Source: Mycobacterium asiaticum | GTDB lineage: Bacteria; Actinomycetota; Actinomycetes; Mycobacteriales; Mycobacteriaceae | Length of the DNA: 64,000 nt | Assembly (NCBI RefSeq): GCF_001673635.1 | Contig: NZ_LZMH01000069.1 | Coordinates: forward strand, 457,760 to 521,759 | Direction of reading: 5' to 3' | Shown here: piece after piece, positions 47,036-56,499 of the stretch | How the letters are laid out: every line of letters starts with the position of its first letter | Position numbering within the stretch: position 1 is the stretch's first letter | Made by a program: the position numbers and the translations under genes | Notes under the pieces: model-generated | Seen by the model: the letters and a program-made list of their open reading frames with translations, nothing else | Databases searched by the model: none | Told to the model about the DNA's origin: nothing

Positions 47036-47374
47036 TCAGGGTGCGGGCGGGGCGTCCGGCGGAATGGCCCCGTTGCAGCCGCCGGGTGGCGGCGGTCCGG
47101 GCATCGGCTCGTCGCCGCCGACGCAGTCGTAATAGAACTGCGGGCCGACCATCCAGGTCTTCATCCACTGGTGCCAAAACGACCCGTCGGGGTATTTCTC
47201 GCCGTCGCACACGGCCAATTGGCCCCATCCCCAACGGCCGCCTGGGCACCAACCCTTGGTCATGTCCGGCTGGTGTGGGTCCGGCGGATCTGCGACGGCA
47301 ACCGCTGGAGAGAACACAAACGCCGCTGCACAACCCAATATCGCTGCGCCGCGGCGACCGAGTTTGAACTTCAT
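47036..47374 (-). CDS. Small secreted Cys/Trp-rich protein
   Basis: A 112-residue protein with a signal peptide (residues ~1-28, ending AVAVA) and a mature part with GWCPGGRWGWGQLAVCDGEKY and GSFWHQWM, a pattern shared by many small mycobacterial secreted proteins of unknown role. Four Cys could form two disulfides. The C terminus is Pro/Gly-rich. It is convergent with pknG, one base away. Confidence 0.82.
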   Translation of the reverse strand: MKFKLGRRGAAILGCAAAFVFSPAVAVADPPDPHQPDMTKGWCPGGRWGWGQLAVCDGEKYPDGSFWHQWMKTWMVGPQFYYDCVGGDEPMPGPPPPGGCNGAIPPDAPPAP

Positions 47375-47567
47375 TTCGACTCCTTTGAAACGTCGAACAA
47401 TACAGCCGATTCGGGGTCGGACATGGGGTGAACCGAACGTCCGGCAAACAATCTCAAAACCAGCTCGTTCATATCAAGAGCGGACATTAGCAGCGGTGAT
47501 TTATCGACGTCGCGAATAGCGCCTTCCCTCAGCAAAAACATAGGTTCAGCGGCGACAGTAGGACACT

Positions 47568-48875
47568 ATGGCCGGGCAGTCTCCGCGGTGGATGATGACG
47601 GCCCGCGTGCTGCGCCGGACCGGGTTCGGGGCCACCGGGCCCGAGATCGACGCGGTGGCCGGACAGGACTGGCCCAATTACGTCGACACCGTGCTCAACG
47701 CAAACCCTGATGCGGACCGCGGTGCCGTCTCGACGCCGATGCCGACGCTCGCGCCGCCTCAACCGCCGGGCAGGGGCGCCACGCCCGCGGCCCGCACGCA
47801 GTACCGGCGCCAACTCGCCGAACAGAACGATCAATTGGTCCGGTGGTGGCTGGGCCGCATGGCCGCCGTCGACGTGCCCCTACATGAGAAGCTGACATTG
47901 TTGTGGCACAACCACTTTGCCACCTCGGCGCAGAAGGTGCGGGTCGCGGCGTACATGGCTGCGCAAAACCAGAAGCTGCGTATCCTGGCCCTGGGTGACT
48001 TTCGCACGCTCGCCTTCAGCATGCTGACCGACGCCGCGATGCTGCGTTGGCTGGACGGACAACTCAACTCCGCGAAAGCCCCCAACGAAAACCTGGCCCG
48101 CGAGTTCATGGAGTTGTTCGCACTGGGCCACAACAACGGCTACTCCGAGGACGACGTGCGCGCCGGCGCGCGAGCGCTGACGGGCTGGACCATCGGCGAC
48201 GGCCAGGCGGTGCTGGTGCCGCGGCTCCACGACCCGACGCCCAAGACGCTTTTCGGGAGCACCGGTGATTTCGACGCGGACGGCTTCTGCGATGCCGTAC
48301 TGGCTCAGCCGCAGTCTGCGGCGTACGTTGCCGGGCGGCTGTGGCAACAACTGGCCTCGGACGAGCCGGCGTCACCTTCGGCGTTGAGCCGTATCGTCGC
48401 CGCCTACGGCACACGGCGCGACCTCAAGGCCCTGACGCGCGCCATCCTGGTGGACGACGAATTCACCGGCGGGCGAGCGACCGTCGTCAACACCCCGGTT
48501 GAATGGCTGGTCGGTGTGGTCCGGATGCTCAAGGTCTCCGTCGACGCCCACGCCAAGTTGCTCGACGCGACACTCAAGGCACTGGGACATCGGCCGTTTT
48601 TCCCCACCGACGTCAATGGCTGGCCCCGTGGCCAGGTTTGGCTGTCCACCGCGTCGGCCCGCACCCGGCTGCGCGCGGCGATCGCGCTGGCGCGAGACGC
48701 CGACCTGTCCCTGTTGGACGGCGTGCCGACCGGCGAGCGCATCGACGCGGTCGGCTACCTGATCGGCGTCGGCGCCTGGACCGATCGGACCGTCGAGGCG
48801 CTGCGACCGGTGATCCGCAGACCGGCGCAGTTGGTTGCCGCCGCGGTCAACACACCGGAGTACCTGACCTCATGA
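47568..48875 (+). CDS. DUF1800 family protein
   Basis: A 435-residue protein: RRTGFGATGPEIDAV, LHEKLTLLWHNHFAT, NENLAREFMELFALGHN and EDDVRAGARALTGWT are the DUF1800 blocks. The glutamate- and histidine-rich HNHFA / NENLARE motifs may bind metal. It overlaps the DUF1501 gene by ATGA, the usual partner. A ribosome site AGGA is 6 bases upstream. Role unknown; the pair is exported in other bacteria. Confidence 0.9.
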   Translation: MAGQSPRWMMTARVLRRTGFGATGPEIDAVAGQDWPNYVDTVLNANPDADRGAVSTPMPTLAPPQPPGRGATPAARTQYRRQLAEQNDQLVRWWLGRMAAVDVPLHEKLTLLWHNHFATSAQKVRVAAYMAAQNQKLRILALGDFRTLAFSMLTDAAMLRWLDGQLNSAKAPNENLAREFMELFALGHNNGYSEDDVRAGARALTGWTIGDGQAVLVPRLHDPTPKTLFGSTGDFDADGFCDAVLAQPQSAAYVAGRLWQQLASDEPASPSALSRIVAAYGTRRDLKALTRAILVDDEFTGGRATVVNTPVEWLVGVVRMLKVSVDAHAKLLDATLKALGHRPFFPTDVNGWPRGQVWLSTASARTRLRAAIALARDADLSLLDGVPTGERIDAVGYLIGVGAWTDRTVEALRPVIRRPAQLVAAAVNTPEYLTS

Positions 48876-50065
48876 ATCGCCGTAAGTTCCTCGTCGGCGG
48901 CGCGGGCGTCGGCGCGATCGGGTTGCTGTCCGGCACCGTGGCCGTCGGTTGGGACGATTTGTTGCACGCGGCCCACGAGAGACCGCTGACCGACAACGTC
49001 GGCATCCTGGTGATCGTCACGCTGTATGGCGGCAACGACGGGATCAACACGGTGATTCCGTACGCGGACAACGCCTATCACGATGCCCGCCCGGAATTGG
49101 CGTATACCCCGGAACACGTCTTGCGGCTCGACGCACAGCTCGGACTGAATCCCGCACTGTCCGGACTTGCTCAACTCTGGGAGCAACGGCAACTCGCGAT
49201 CGTGCGGGGCGTGGGCTATCCCAAACCCGATCACAGCCACTTCCGGTCCATGGACATCTGGCAGACCGCGTCACCGGCCGAACCCGTGCCGACGGGCTGG
49301 ATCGGGCGGTGGCTGGATGCCACCGGGGACGACCCGCTGCGGGCGGTGAACATCGGCAGCGTGCTGCCGCTGGTTGGGGTCGGCGAAAAGCACACGGCGG
49401 CAGCGCTGTCGACGACTACAGTGCCGGCCGGGCGGGCCGGCCGGACGGACATGTTCCGGCCGACGATCCAGGCTCTCGGGGTCGACGATCCGACCGATAC
49501 GCCCGCGATGGCCGCCGTGCGCCAGTCCTATCGCGCCGCGCGAACCACCGAGGCGGCCTTCGCACCGATCACCGCGCAACAGGACGAAAACAACGCCCTG
49601 GCAAGCCGGTTGAGCATGGTCGCCGCCGCGATCCTTGCCCGCGTGCCGACCCGGGTGTACCTCGTGCACCTCGGCGGTTTCGACACCCACGCCAACGAGC
49701 GCGGCACCCAGCAGCGGCTATTGCGGACCTTCGACGAAGCAATCAGCGGCTTCCTGCAGAAGATGGCACCCGATCCCTGTGGCCGCAACGTCGTGGTGCT
49801 GGCTTACTCCGAGTTCGGGCGGCGGGTGGCGGCCAACGCCTCGCAGGGCACCGACCACGGCACCGCCGGGCCGGCCTTCCTCGCCGGCGCTTCGGTCAAG
49901 GGCGGGTTCTACGGCGAGGACCCGAGCCTGATCGACCTCGATCACGGAGACCTGAAGTACACCACCGATTTCCGCGACGTCTACCACGACCTGCTGGTGC
50001 ACACCCTGACCACCGACCCCACCCCGTCGGTTGGAACCGGACGGTCCGGAATCGGGTTCTTATAG
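48872..50065 (+). CDS. DUF1501 (sulfatase-like) Tat-exported protein
   Basis: A 397-residue protein with a Tat signal (NRRKFLVGG at residues 2-10, hydrophobic core, then W) and the DUF1501 core with alkaline-phosphatase-like metal motifs: LYGGNDGIN, YPKPDHSHF-type GYPKPDHSHFRSMD, GGFDTHANE and YSEFGRRV. It likely acts outside the membrane with the DUF1800 partner. The last 6 bases overlap ackA in the opposite sense. Confidence 0.9.
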   Translation: MNRRKFLVGGAGVGAIGLLSGTVAVGWDDLLHAAHERPLTDNVGILVIVTLYGGNDGINTVIPYADNAYHDARPELAYTPEHVLRLDAQLGLNPALSGLAQLWEQRQLAIVRGVGYPKPDHSHFRSMDIWQTASPAEPVPTGWIGRWLDATGDDPLRAVNIGSVLPLVGVGEKHTAAALSTTTVPAGRAGRTDMFRPTIQALGVDDPTDTPAMAAVRQSYRAARTTEAAFAPITAQQDENNALASRLSMVAAAILARVPTRVYLVHLGGFDTHANERGTQQRLLRTFDEAISGFLQKMAPDPCGRNVVVLAYSEFGRRVAANASQGTDHGTAGPAFLAGASVKGGFYGEDPSLIDLDHGDLKYTTDFRDVYHDLLVHTLTTDPTPSVGTGRSGIGFL

Positions 50066-51202
50066 GACGCTGACGCAGTCGCGGGCGATGGCCAGTTCCT
50101 CGTCGGTCGGCACCACCAGGACCGCAATCCGCGAATCGTCGGTGGAGATGCGCCGCGTCCCGGAGCCGGTGCCGTTGCGCTCCTCGTCCAACTCGATACC
50201 CAACTCGACCAGGCCTGCCAGCGCATCCCGCCGCACCGTCGCGGCATGCTGGCCGATCCCGGCGGTGAAGCTCACCACGTCGGTGTGACCCAACACCGCC
50301 AGGTAGGCACCGATGTATTTGCGTAGCCGGTGAATGAACACATCGTAGGCGAGTTTGGCTGCGGCGTCGCCGGATTCGATCATCGACCGCAGCCGCCGGA
50401 AGTCCCGCTCACCCGCCAGGCCCTGCACCCCGGACTTCTTGTTGAGCATCGATTCAATCTCGTCGACGTCCATCTTCGCGGTGCGCCACAGGTAGCTGTA
50501 CACGCCGGGGTCGATGTCACCGCTGCGGGTGCCCATCACCAGACCCTCTAACGGCGTCAAACCCATCGATGTCTCGACCGGCCGGCCACCGACGATCGCT
50601 GATGCCGACGCACCGTTGCCCAGGTGCAGCACAATCTGATTCACGATCTCCAGCGGCTTGCCAAGGAACTCGGCGGCCTGCTGGCTGACGTACTCGTGCG
50701 AAGTGCCGTGGAAGCCGTACCGGCGAATGTCCCACTTCTCGGCCAGCTCCCGTTCGATGGCATAGGTGGCGGCCGCCGGGGGAAGGTGATGGAAGAACGC
50801 GGTATCGAACACCGCGATGTGCGGAACCTCGGGTAGCAGCTTGCGGGCGACCTCGATACCCTGCAGCGCGGGCGGGTTGTGCAGCGGCGCCAGCGGCGAC
50901 AGCTTCTCCAGTTCGGCGATCACCTCGTCGTCAAGCCGCGTCGGCCGGTGAAACCGCTTGCCGCCGTGCACCACCCGGTGTCCCACCGCCACCAGCCCGC
51001 AGTGCTTCAGATCGATCCCGTCCTCGGCCAGCAGATCGAACGCGCGACGCAACGCGGCATCGTGGTCGGCGACATCCGAGGAGGGTTCCCCGATCTGCTC
51101 GACGCTGCCACTGAACCGCGACGCCCCGGAGTCGGGATCGACGAGCTGGAATTTCAGCGACGACGAGCCGGAGTTGATCACCAGCACCAGCCGGTCAGCC
51201 AT
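50060..51202 (-). CDS. ackA: Acetate kinase AckA
   Basis: Transfers phosphate between acetate and ATP. 380 residues. LVINSGSSSLKFQL at the start, HRVVHGG, FDTAFFHHLP, RRYGFHGTSH (catalytic Arg/His), LHLGNGAS and GLMMGTRSGDIDP-like LVMGTRSGDIDP. ATG 51202 is chosen over an upstream ATG at 51235; it overlaps pta by 8 bases. Confidence 0.97.
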   Translation of the reverse strand: MADRLVLVINSGSSSLKFQLVDPDSGASRFSGSVEQIGEPSSDVADHDAALRRAFDLLAEDGIDLKHCGLVAVGHRVVHGGKRFHRPTRLDDEVIAELEKLSPLAPLHNPPALQGIEVARKLLPEVPHIAVFDTAFFHHLPPAAATYAIERELAEKWDIRRYGFHGTSHEYVSQQAAEFLGKPLEIVNQIVLHLGNGASASAIVGGRPVETSMGLTPLEGLVMGTRSGDIDPGVYSYLWRTAKMDVDEIESMLNKKSGVQGLAGERDFRRLRSMIESGDAAAKLAYDVFIHRLRKYIGAYLAVLGHTDVVSFTAGIGQHAATVRRDALAGLVELGIELDEERNGTGSGTRRISTDDSRIAVLVVPTDEELAIARDCVSVL

Positions 51203-53279
51203 GGACGTCCTGTGCCTGAATCGCCGTGATCGCAACGGTATTGACGATGTCCTCGATCAGCGCACCGCGGGACAGGTCGTTGACCGGCTTGCGCAACCCC
51301 TGCAAAACCGGTCCCACCGCTATCGCTCCGGCCGAACGCTGCACGGCCTTGTAGGTGTTGTTGCCGGTATTGAGGTCCGGGAAGATCAGCACGGTGGCAC
51401 GCCCGGCCACCGGGGAATCCTTCATCTTGGTCGCTGCGACCGACGGGTCGACGGCCGCGTCGTATTGAATCGGCCCTTCCACCAGCAGGTCCGGCTGCCG
51501 GGACCGCACGATTTCGGTTGCCTCCCTGACCTTCTCGACATCCTCGCCCGAACCCGAGGTGCCGGTGGAGTAGGACAGCATCGCCACCCGCGGCTCGATG
51601 CCGAACTGCGCGGCCGTGCGCGCCGACGAGATCGCGATGTCGGCGAGCTGCTCGGGCGACGGGTTCGGCACGATCGCGCAGTCGCCATAGGCCAGCACCC
51701 GGTCCGGTAGACACATCAGGAAGATGCTGGACACCGTCGAGACATCCGGAACCGTACGGATGATCTCCAGCGCGGGCCGGACGGTGTGCGCCGTGGTGTG
51801 CACGGCGCCGGACACCATGCCGTCGACGAGGCCGTTGTACACCAGCATGGTCCCGAAGTACGTTGCGTCGTGGATGATTTCGCGGGCATGCTCCAGCGTG
51901 ACGCCTTTGGCCTTGCGCAGCTCGGCGTACTGTTCGGCGAACTGCTCATGCAGGTCGCTGGTGCGCGGGTCGATCACCGTCGCGTCGTCCAGACTGACGC
52001 CGAGTTCTGCTGCGCGCAAACGCACTTGAGCTTCGTCGCCCAGGATCGTCAGGTCGGCGACCGAGCGTTGCAGCAACCGGCCCGCCGACTTGAGGATCCG
52101 ATCGTCCTCACCCTCGGGCAGGACGATGCGCTGACGGTCCGCCCTGGCCCGTTCCTGCAGCTGGTGAGTGAACATCTGCGGTGTGGTGACCGTCGGGATC
52201 GGAATGGTGAGCTGTTCGAGCAGGTCGGTGATGTCGACGTGGCGGCCCATCAGCTCCAGCGCGGTGTCGATCTTGCGCTGCGAGGATGCGGTCAGCCGAC
52301 CGCGCGCCGATGCCGCCGCGCTGGCCGTGTCGTAGGTCCCCAGGTCGGTGGCGATGATCGGCAGGCGCAGCCGCAACCCCTCGACCAGGGCAGCGATGGA
52401 GGGATGCAGCTCGAAGCCACCGTTGAGGACGATGCACGACAACGACGGAAAGCCTTGTGCCGCATGGGCGCTGGCTACCGCGAGCACCACGTCCGAGCGG
52501 TCGCCGGGCGTGATCACCGCCATCCCGTCGCGCAGCCGCTCCAGCACGTGGTCGGCGGTCATCCCGGCGACCAGCACTCCCATCACCTCGCGCTGGGCCA
52601 GCGGTGCGTCGCCGCGCACCGGGGTGCCGTTGACCGCCTCGGTCAATTCGGCCACCGTCGGTGCGGCCAACAGCGGTTCCTCGGGCAGCACATAGCCCCG
52701 TGGCGTGAATTCTTCCAAAGCTTCGGCAACCGAGGCTAATTCGGCCGGGTCACACCGGTTGGCCACCACGGCGGCGGGGTGCGCGCGTTGTGCGGACAGC
52801 TCGGCCAGACACACGTCGACGACGGCGGCGATCTCGTCGGGGGTGCGGCCCTTGGCACGCACGGTCAGCAGCACCGGCGCGCCCAGATTCACCGCGATCC
52901 GGGCGTTGACCGACAATTCGGCCGGGGTGCCCACGTCGGAGTAGTCGCTACCAACGATCACCACCGCGTCACACTCTGCGGCCATCGCGTGATACCGGTC
53001 GACGATCGTGGCGATCGCGCCATCGCGGTCATCGTGCAGTTGCTGGTAGGTGACGCCCGCACACTGTTCGTAGGGCAGAGCCGCGGTGGAGTGCTCCAGG
53101 AGCATCTCGAGAATGTAGTCCGGGGCGGGGCCGGGCCGGGTAATCGGCCGGAACACACCGACTTTGGCGACGGTGGCGGCCAGCCGGTGCAGCAGCCCGA
53201 GCGCAATGGTCGACTTGCCTGTCTCCGGCTCGGGTGCGGCGATGTAGATGCTGGCCGGAACGGCCTGCCCTTCAGGCAA
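51195..53279 (-). CDS. pta: Phosphate acetyltransferase Pta
   Basis: Makes acetyl phosphate from acetyl-CoA. 694 residues, long form: an N-terminal P-loop/BioD-like part (SIYIAAPEPETGKSTIALGL), a central DRTGG domain (~residues 210-320) and the C-terminal catalytic PTA domain (RIVLPEGEDDRILKSA, SYSTGTSGSGEDVEKV, VFPDLNTGNNTYKAVQR-like LIFPDLNTGNN). It overlaps fgd1 by 8 bases and is transcribed from fgd1 into ackA. Confidence 0.97.
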   Translation of the reverse strand: MPEGQAVPASIYIAAPEPETGKSTIALGLLHRLAATVAKVGVFRPITRPGPAPDYILEMLLEHSTAALPYEQCAGVTYQQLHDDRDGAIATIVDRYHAMAAECDAVVIVGSDYSDVGTPAELSVNARIAVNLGAPVLLTVRAKGRTPDEIAAVVDVCLAELSAQRAHPAAVVANRCDPAELASVAEALEEFTPRGYVLPEEPLLAAPTVAELTEAVNGTPVRGDAPLAQREVMGVLVAGMTADHVLERLRDGMAVITPGDRSDVVLAVASAHAAQGFPSLSCIVLNGGFELHPSIAALVEGLRLRLPIIATDLGTYDTASAAASARGRLTASSQRKIDTALELMGRHVDITDLLEQLTIPIPTVTTPQMFTHQLQERARADRQRIVLPEGEDDRILKSAGRLLQRSVADLTILGDEAQVRLRAAELGVSLDDATVIDPRTSDLHEQFAEQYAELRKAKGVTLEHAREIIHDATYFGTMLVYNGLVDGMVSGAVHTTAHTVRPALEIIRTVPDVSTVSSIFLMCLPDRVLAYGDCAIVPNPSPEQLADIAISSARTAAQFGIEPRVAMLSYSTGTSGSGEDVEKVREATEIVRSRQPDLLVEGPIQYDAAVDPSVAATKMKDSPVAGRATVLIFPDLNTGNNTYKAVQRSAGAIAVGPVLQGLRKPVNDLSRGALIEDIVNTVAITAIQAQDVHG

Positions 53280-54282
53280 GCTTGCGCAACCTCGGCGCGA
53301 GGTCCTTTTCGAACAGCTCGAGGAAGCGGCGCTGGTCGTGTCCGGGCGCGTGGAACACCAGGTGGTTCAGGCCCCACGTCACGTACTGGCCGACCTTCTC
53401 GACGGCCTCGTCGGGGTCGGATGCCACGATCCACCGTTTCGCGATCTGCTCGATCGGCAGCGCGTCGGCGGCCTTCTCCATTTCGATCGGATCGTCGATG
53501 CTGTGCTTCTGCTCGGCCGAGAGGGACAGCGGCGCCCAGAATCGGGTGTTCTCCAGAGACAGGTCCGGGTCGGTGTCGTAGGAGATCTTGATCTCGATCA
53601 TCTTGTCGATCTCGTCGATGTTGCGGTCGTTGATCGCCGCGCCCTCCTTGACCGCCGGGATCAGCTTCTCGGTGTAGAGCTCTTCGCCCTTGCCGGAGGT
53701 GCAGATGAAACCGTCGCCGGCGCGGCCCGCGTACTTGGCCACTGCGGGGCCACCGGCGGCGATGTACACCGGGACGCCGCCCTCGGGCACGTCGTAGATC
53801 GAGGCGCCCTTGGTCCGGTAGTACTCGCCGTCGAAGTCGACACGGTCGCCGCGCCACAACTCGCGCATCAGCCGGACCGACTCACGCAGCCGGGCGAAGC
53901 GCTCCTTGAACTCCGGCCAGTCGCCCTCGTATCCGGTGGCGATCTCGTTCAGCGCCTCGCCGGTGCCCACGCCAAGGAAGATGCGGTTCGGGTAGAGGCA
54001 CGACATGGTCGCGAAGGCCTGCGCGATCACGGCGGGGTTGTACCGGAACGTGGGAGTCAGCACCGAGGTGCCCAGCTGCAGCCGCTCGGTGCGTTCGCCG
54101 ACAGCGGTCATCCAGGCCAGCGAGAACGGCGCGTGGCCGCCCTTGTGCCGCCACGGCTGGAAGTGGTCGCTGACGGTGGCGCTGTCCATGCCGTGCGCTT
54201 CGGCAAGAACGGCCAGTTCGACGAGCTCACGGGGTGCGAATTGCTCAGCGGACGCTTTGTATCCGAGTTTCAGTTCAGCCAC
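53272..54282 (-). CDS. fgd1: F420-dependent glucose-6-phosphate dehydrogenase Fgd1
   Basis: Oxidises glucose-6-phosphate with coenzyme F420, supplying F420H2. 336 residues, TIM barrel of the luciferase-like group. LKLGYKASAEQFAPRELV, DHFQPWRH (catalytic His in 'SDHFQPW'), SVLTPTFRYNP and VGTGEALNE are signature stretches. GTG start. Same length as the M. tuberculosis enzyme, which also activates pretomanid. Upstream lies the 55-base tandem repeat. Confidence 0.97.
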   Translation of the reverse strand: MAELKLGYKASAEQFAPRELVELAVLAEAHGMDSATVSDHFQPWRHKGGHAPFSLAWMTAVGERTERLQLGTSVLTPTFRYNPAVIAQAFATMSCLYPNRIFLGVGTGEALNEIATGYEGDWPEFKERFARLRESVRLMRELWRGDRVDFDGEYYRTKGASIYDVPEGGVPVYIAAGGPAVAKYAGRAGDGFICTSGKGEELYTEKLIPAVKEGAAINDRNIDEIDKMIEIKISYDTDPDLSLENTRFWAPLSLSAEQKHSIDDPIEMEKAADALPIEQIAKRWIVASDPDEAVEKVGQYVTWGLNHLVFHAPGHDQRRFLELFEKDLAPRLRKLA

Positions 54283-54303
54283 CAGTCTTTTCTACTCCTA
54301 CTG

Positions 54304-54413
54304 TTCTGGTCGCGACCCGCTGCGCCCGGCTTCGCCGCGCTTGCGATCGCTCCCACCCTTCTGGTCGCGACCCGCTGCGCCCGGCTTCGCCGCGCTTGCG
54401 ATCGCTCCTACCC
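54304..54413. repeat. Two tandem 55-bp intergenic repeats (MIRU-like)
   Basis: Copies at 54304-54358 and 54359-54413 differ at one base. Each starts TTCTGGTCGCGACCCGCTG and contains CTTCGCCGCGCTTGCGATC. The array fills the gap between the divergent fgd1 and metallo-hydrolase genes and ends 10 bases before the latter's -10 box. Size and place fit mycobacterial interspersed VNTR elements. Confidence 0.85.
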
Positions 54414-54436
54414 GCCCGCCCCCTACACTCGCGGCC

Positions 54437-55180
54437 ATGAGCCAGACGGAGCTTGTTCAAGTCACCGACACCGTCCACCTCGCGCACGGTCCTGCTGTGA
54501 ATTGGGTGTTGGTCACCGACGACACCGGCGTGATGCTGATCGACGCCGGATATCCGGGTGACCGCGAGGAGGTGCTGAACTCGCTGCGCAAGCTGGGCTA
54601 CGGTCCGGCGGACCTGCGCGCGATCGTGCTCACGCACGCACATATCGACCACTTCGGCACCGCGATCTGGTTCGCCAAGGAGCACGGCACGCCGGTGTAC
54701 TGCCACGCCGAGGAGGTGGGCCACGCCAAGCGCGAGTACCTGGAGCAGGTGTCGGTGGCCGATCTCGCGCTCCGGCTCTGGCGTCCTCGCTGGGCGGTGT
54801 GGACCGCGCATGTGGTGCGCAGCGGCGGGTTGGTCCGCGACGGCATTCCGACCGCGCAGCCGTTGACGCCGGACATCGCGGCGAGCTTGCCCGGCCATCC
54901 GAGGCCCGTTTTCAGTCCCGGGCACACCCACGGGCATTGCTCATACTTGGTCGACGGCGTGCTGGCCAGCGGCGACGCGCTGGTCACCGGGCACCCGCTG
55001 ATACGCCACGACGGGCCGCAACTGCTGCCGGCGATCTTCAGTCACAGTCAGGAGGACTGCATCCGCACGCTGTCGGCGCTGGCGCTGCTGGACACCGAGA
55101 TCCTGGCGCCGGGGCATGGTCCCTTGTGGCGCGGGCCCATCCGCGAAGCGACCGAGGCGGCTCTGAAGAAAGCCCGCTAA
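54437..55180 (+). CDS. Metallo-beta-lactamase-fold hydrolase (Rv0406c type)
   Basis: A 247-residue hydrolase with the zinc motif THAHIDHFG, a second His in SPGHTHGHC, Asp in ASGDALVTGHP and His in LAPGHGPLW. No lipoprotein or Tat signal. Such enzymes cut thioesters, lactones or phosphodiesters; the substrate is unknown. TACACT (54424-54429) lies 7 bases before the ATG, fitting a leaderless start. Convergent stop overlaps the monooxygenase operon by 3 bases. Confidence 0.92.
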   Translation: MSQTELVQVTDTVHLAHGPAVNWVLVTDDTGVMLIDAGYPGDREEVLNSLRKLGYGPADLRAIVLTHAHIDHFGTAIWFAKEHGTPVYCHAEEVGHAKREYLEQVSVADLALRLWRPRWAVWTAHVVRSGGLVRDGIPTAQPLTPDIAASLPGHPRPVFSPGHTHGHCSYLVDGVLASGDALVTGHPLIRHDGPQLLPAIFSHSQEDCIRTLSALALLDTEILAPGHGPLWRGPIREATEAALKKAR

Positions 55181-56499
55181 CTCGCCAGGCCCAGGTGCTC
55201 GCGCAGCGTCGCCCCGGTGTACTCGGTGCGGTAGGCGCCCCGCTCCTGTAGTAGCGGCACCACTCGGTCGACGAACTCGTCGAGGCCGTGCGGCGTGAGG
55301 TGGGGAACCAGGATGAACCCGTCGCAGGCGTCGGCCTGGACGTAGCGGTCCACCTCGTCGGCGATGTGGGCGGCGGTGCCGACGAACTGTTGCCTGCTGG
55401 TCACCGCGATCACCAACTCGCGGATCGATAGCCCCTCCGCCTCGGCACGTTCCCGGAAACGCCGGGCCACCGCGACCGGGTCGCCGTGCCGGACCCGGCC
55501 CTGGGTGATGTCACTGTCGACGACCGGATCGAAATCGGGCAGTGGGCCGTCGGGATCGAAGCCGGTGAGCTCGCGGCCCCACACCTGTTCGAGCATCGTG
55601 ATCGCGGTCGCGCCGCTGACCTGCTGATAACGAATGTAGCGCGCCTTGTCCTGGGCCTCCTCGTCGGTGTCCCCCAGCACAAACGTCGCGGCGGGAAAGA
55701 CCTTGACCTGCTCGGGATCTCGGCCGGCGGCCCGCACGCGGCCCTTGACGTCGGCGTAGTACCGGCGGCCGTCCTCCAATGACCCGTGCAGGGTGAACAA
55801 CGCGTCGGCATACCGAGCGCCGAACGCGCGGCCCTCGTCGGAGTCGCCGGCTTGCAGCAGCACCGGGTGACCCTGCGGCCCAGCGGGTAGCGTCGCGAAG
55901 CCGCGCACGTCGAACTGCTCGCCGGAGTGGTCGACGCTGCGGATGCCGTCCGGATTGACATACACCCGTTTGCTGCGGTCGGCGACGATGGCGTCGGGCG
56001 CCCAGCTGTCCCAGAATGTCCGGGCGACGGTGACGAATTCCTCGGCCCGCCGGTAGCGGTCCGCATGGTGCAGGAACCCGCCGCGCCGGAAGTTCGCACC
56101 GGTGAACGCATCCGACGAGGTGACGATGTTCCAGCCGGCGCGGCCTTCCGACAGGTGGTCGAGCGTGGCGAATTGCCTTGCCACTTCGAAAGGTTCGTTG
56201 AAGGTGGTATTGATGGTCCCGGTGAGCCCGATCCGGTCGGTGACTCCGGCCAGCGCCGCGAGCACGGTGAAGGTGTCCGGCCGGCCGACGACATCCAGGT
56301 CGTGGATGCGCCCGCGGTGCTCGCGCAGTCGCAGGCCCTCGGCCAGGAAGAAGAAGTCGAACAATCCGCGTTCGGCGGTGCGGGCGAGATGGACGAAGGA
56401 GTCGAACTCGACCTGGCTGCCGGCGGTGGGGTCGGTCCACACCGTCGTGTTGTTGACCCCGGGAAAGTGACCCGCCAAGTGAATGGGCTTGCGACTCAT
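55177..56499 (-). CDS. NtaA/SnaA/DszA-family flavin monooxygenase
   Basis: A 440-residue FMN-dependent monooxygenase of the NtaA group. Visible blocks: FDSFVHLARTAERGLFDFFFLAEG, NEPFEVARQFATLDHLSEG (in parts) and GRAGWNIVTSS, HHADRYRRAEEF, VLLQAGDSDEGRAF. Substrates of the group include nitrilotriacetate, dibenzothiophene sulfone and N-acetyl-S-alkylcysteines (YtnJ of Bacillus). ATG 56499 shares ATGA with the preceding luciferase-like gene. It is the last gene of a six-gene minus-strand operon. Confidence 0.93.
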   Translation of the reverse strand: MSRKPIHLAGHFPGVNNTTVWTDPTAGSQVEFDSFVHLARTAERGLFDFFFLAEGLRLREHRGRIHDLDVVGRPDTFTVLAALAGVTDRIGLTGTINTTFNEPFEVARQFATLDHLSEGRAGWNIVTSSDAFTGANFRRGGFLHHADRYRRAEEFVTVARTFWDSWAPDAIVADRSKRVYVNPDGIRSVDHSGEQFDVRGFATLPAGPQGHPVLLQAGDSDEGRAFGARYADALFTLHGSLEDGRRYYADVKGRVRAAGRDPEQVKVFPAATFVLGDTDEEAQDKARYIRYQQVSGATAITMLEQVWGRELTGFDPDGPLPDFDPVVDSDITQGRVRHGDPVAVARRFRERAEAEGLSIRELVIAVTSRQQFVGTAAHIADEVDRYVQADACDGFILVPHLTPHGLDEFVDRVVPLLQERGAYRTEYTGATLREHLGLAS

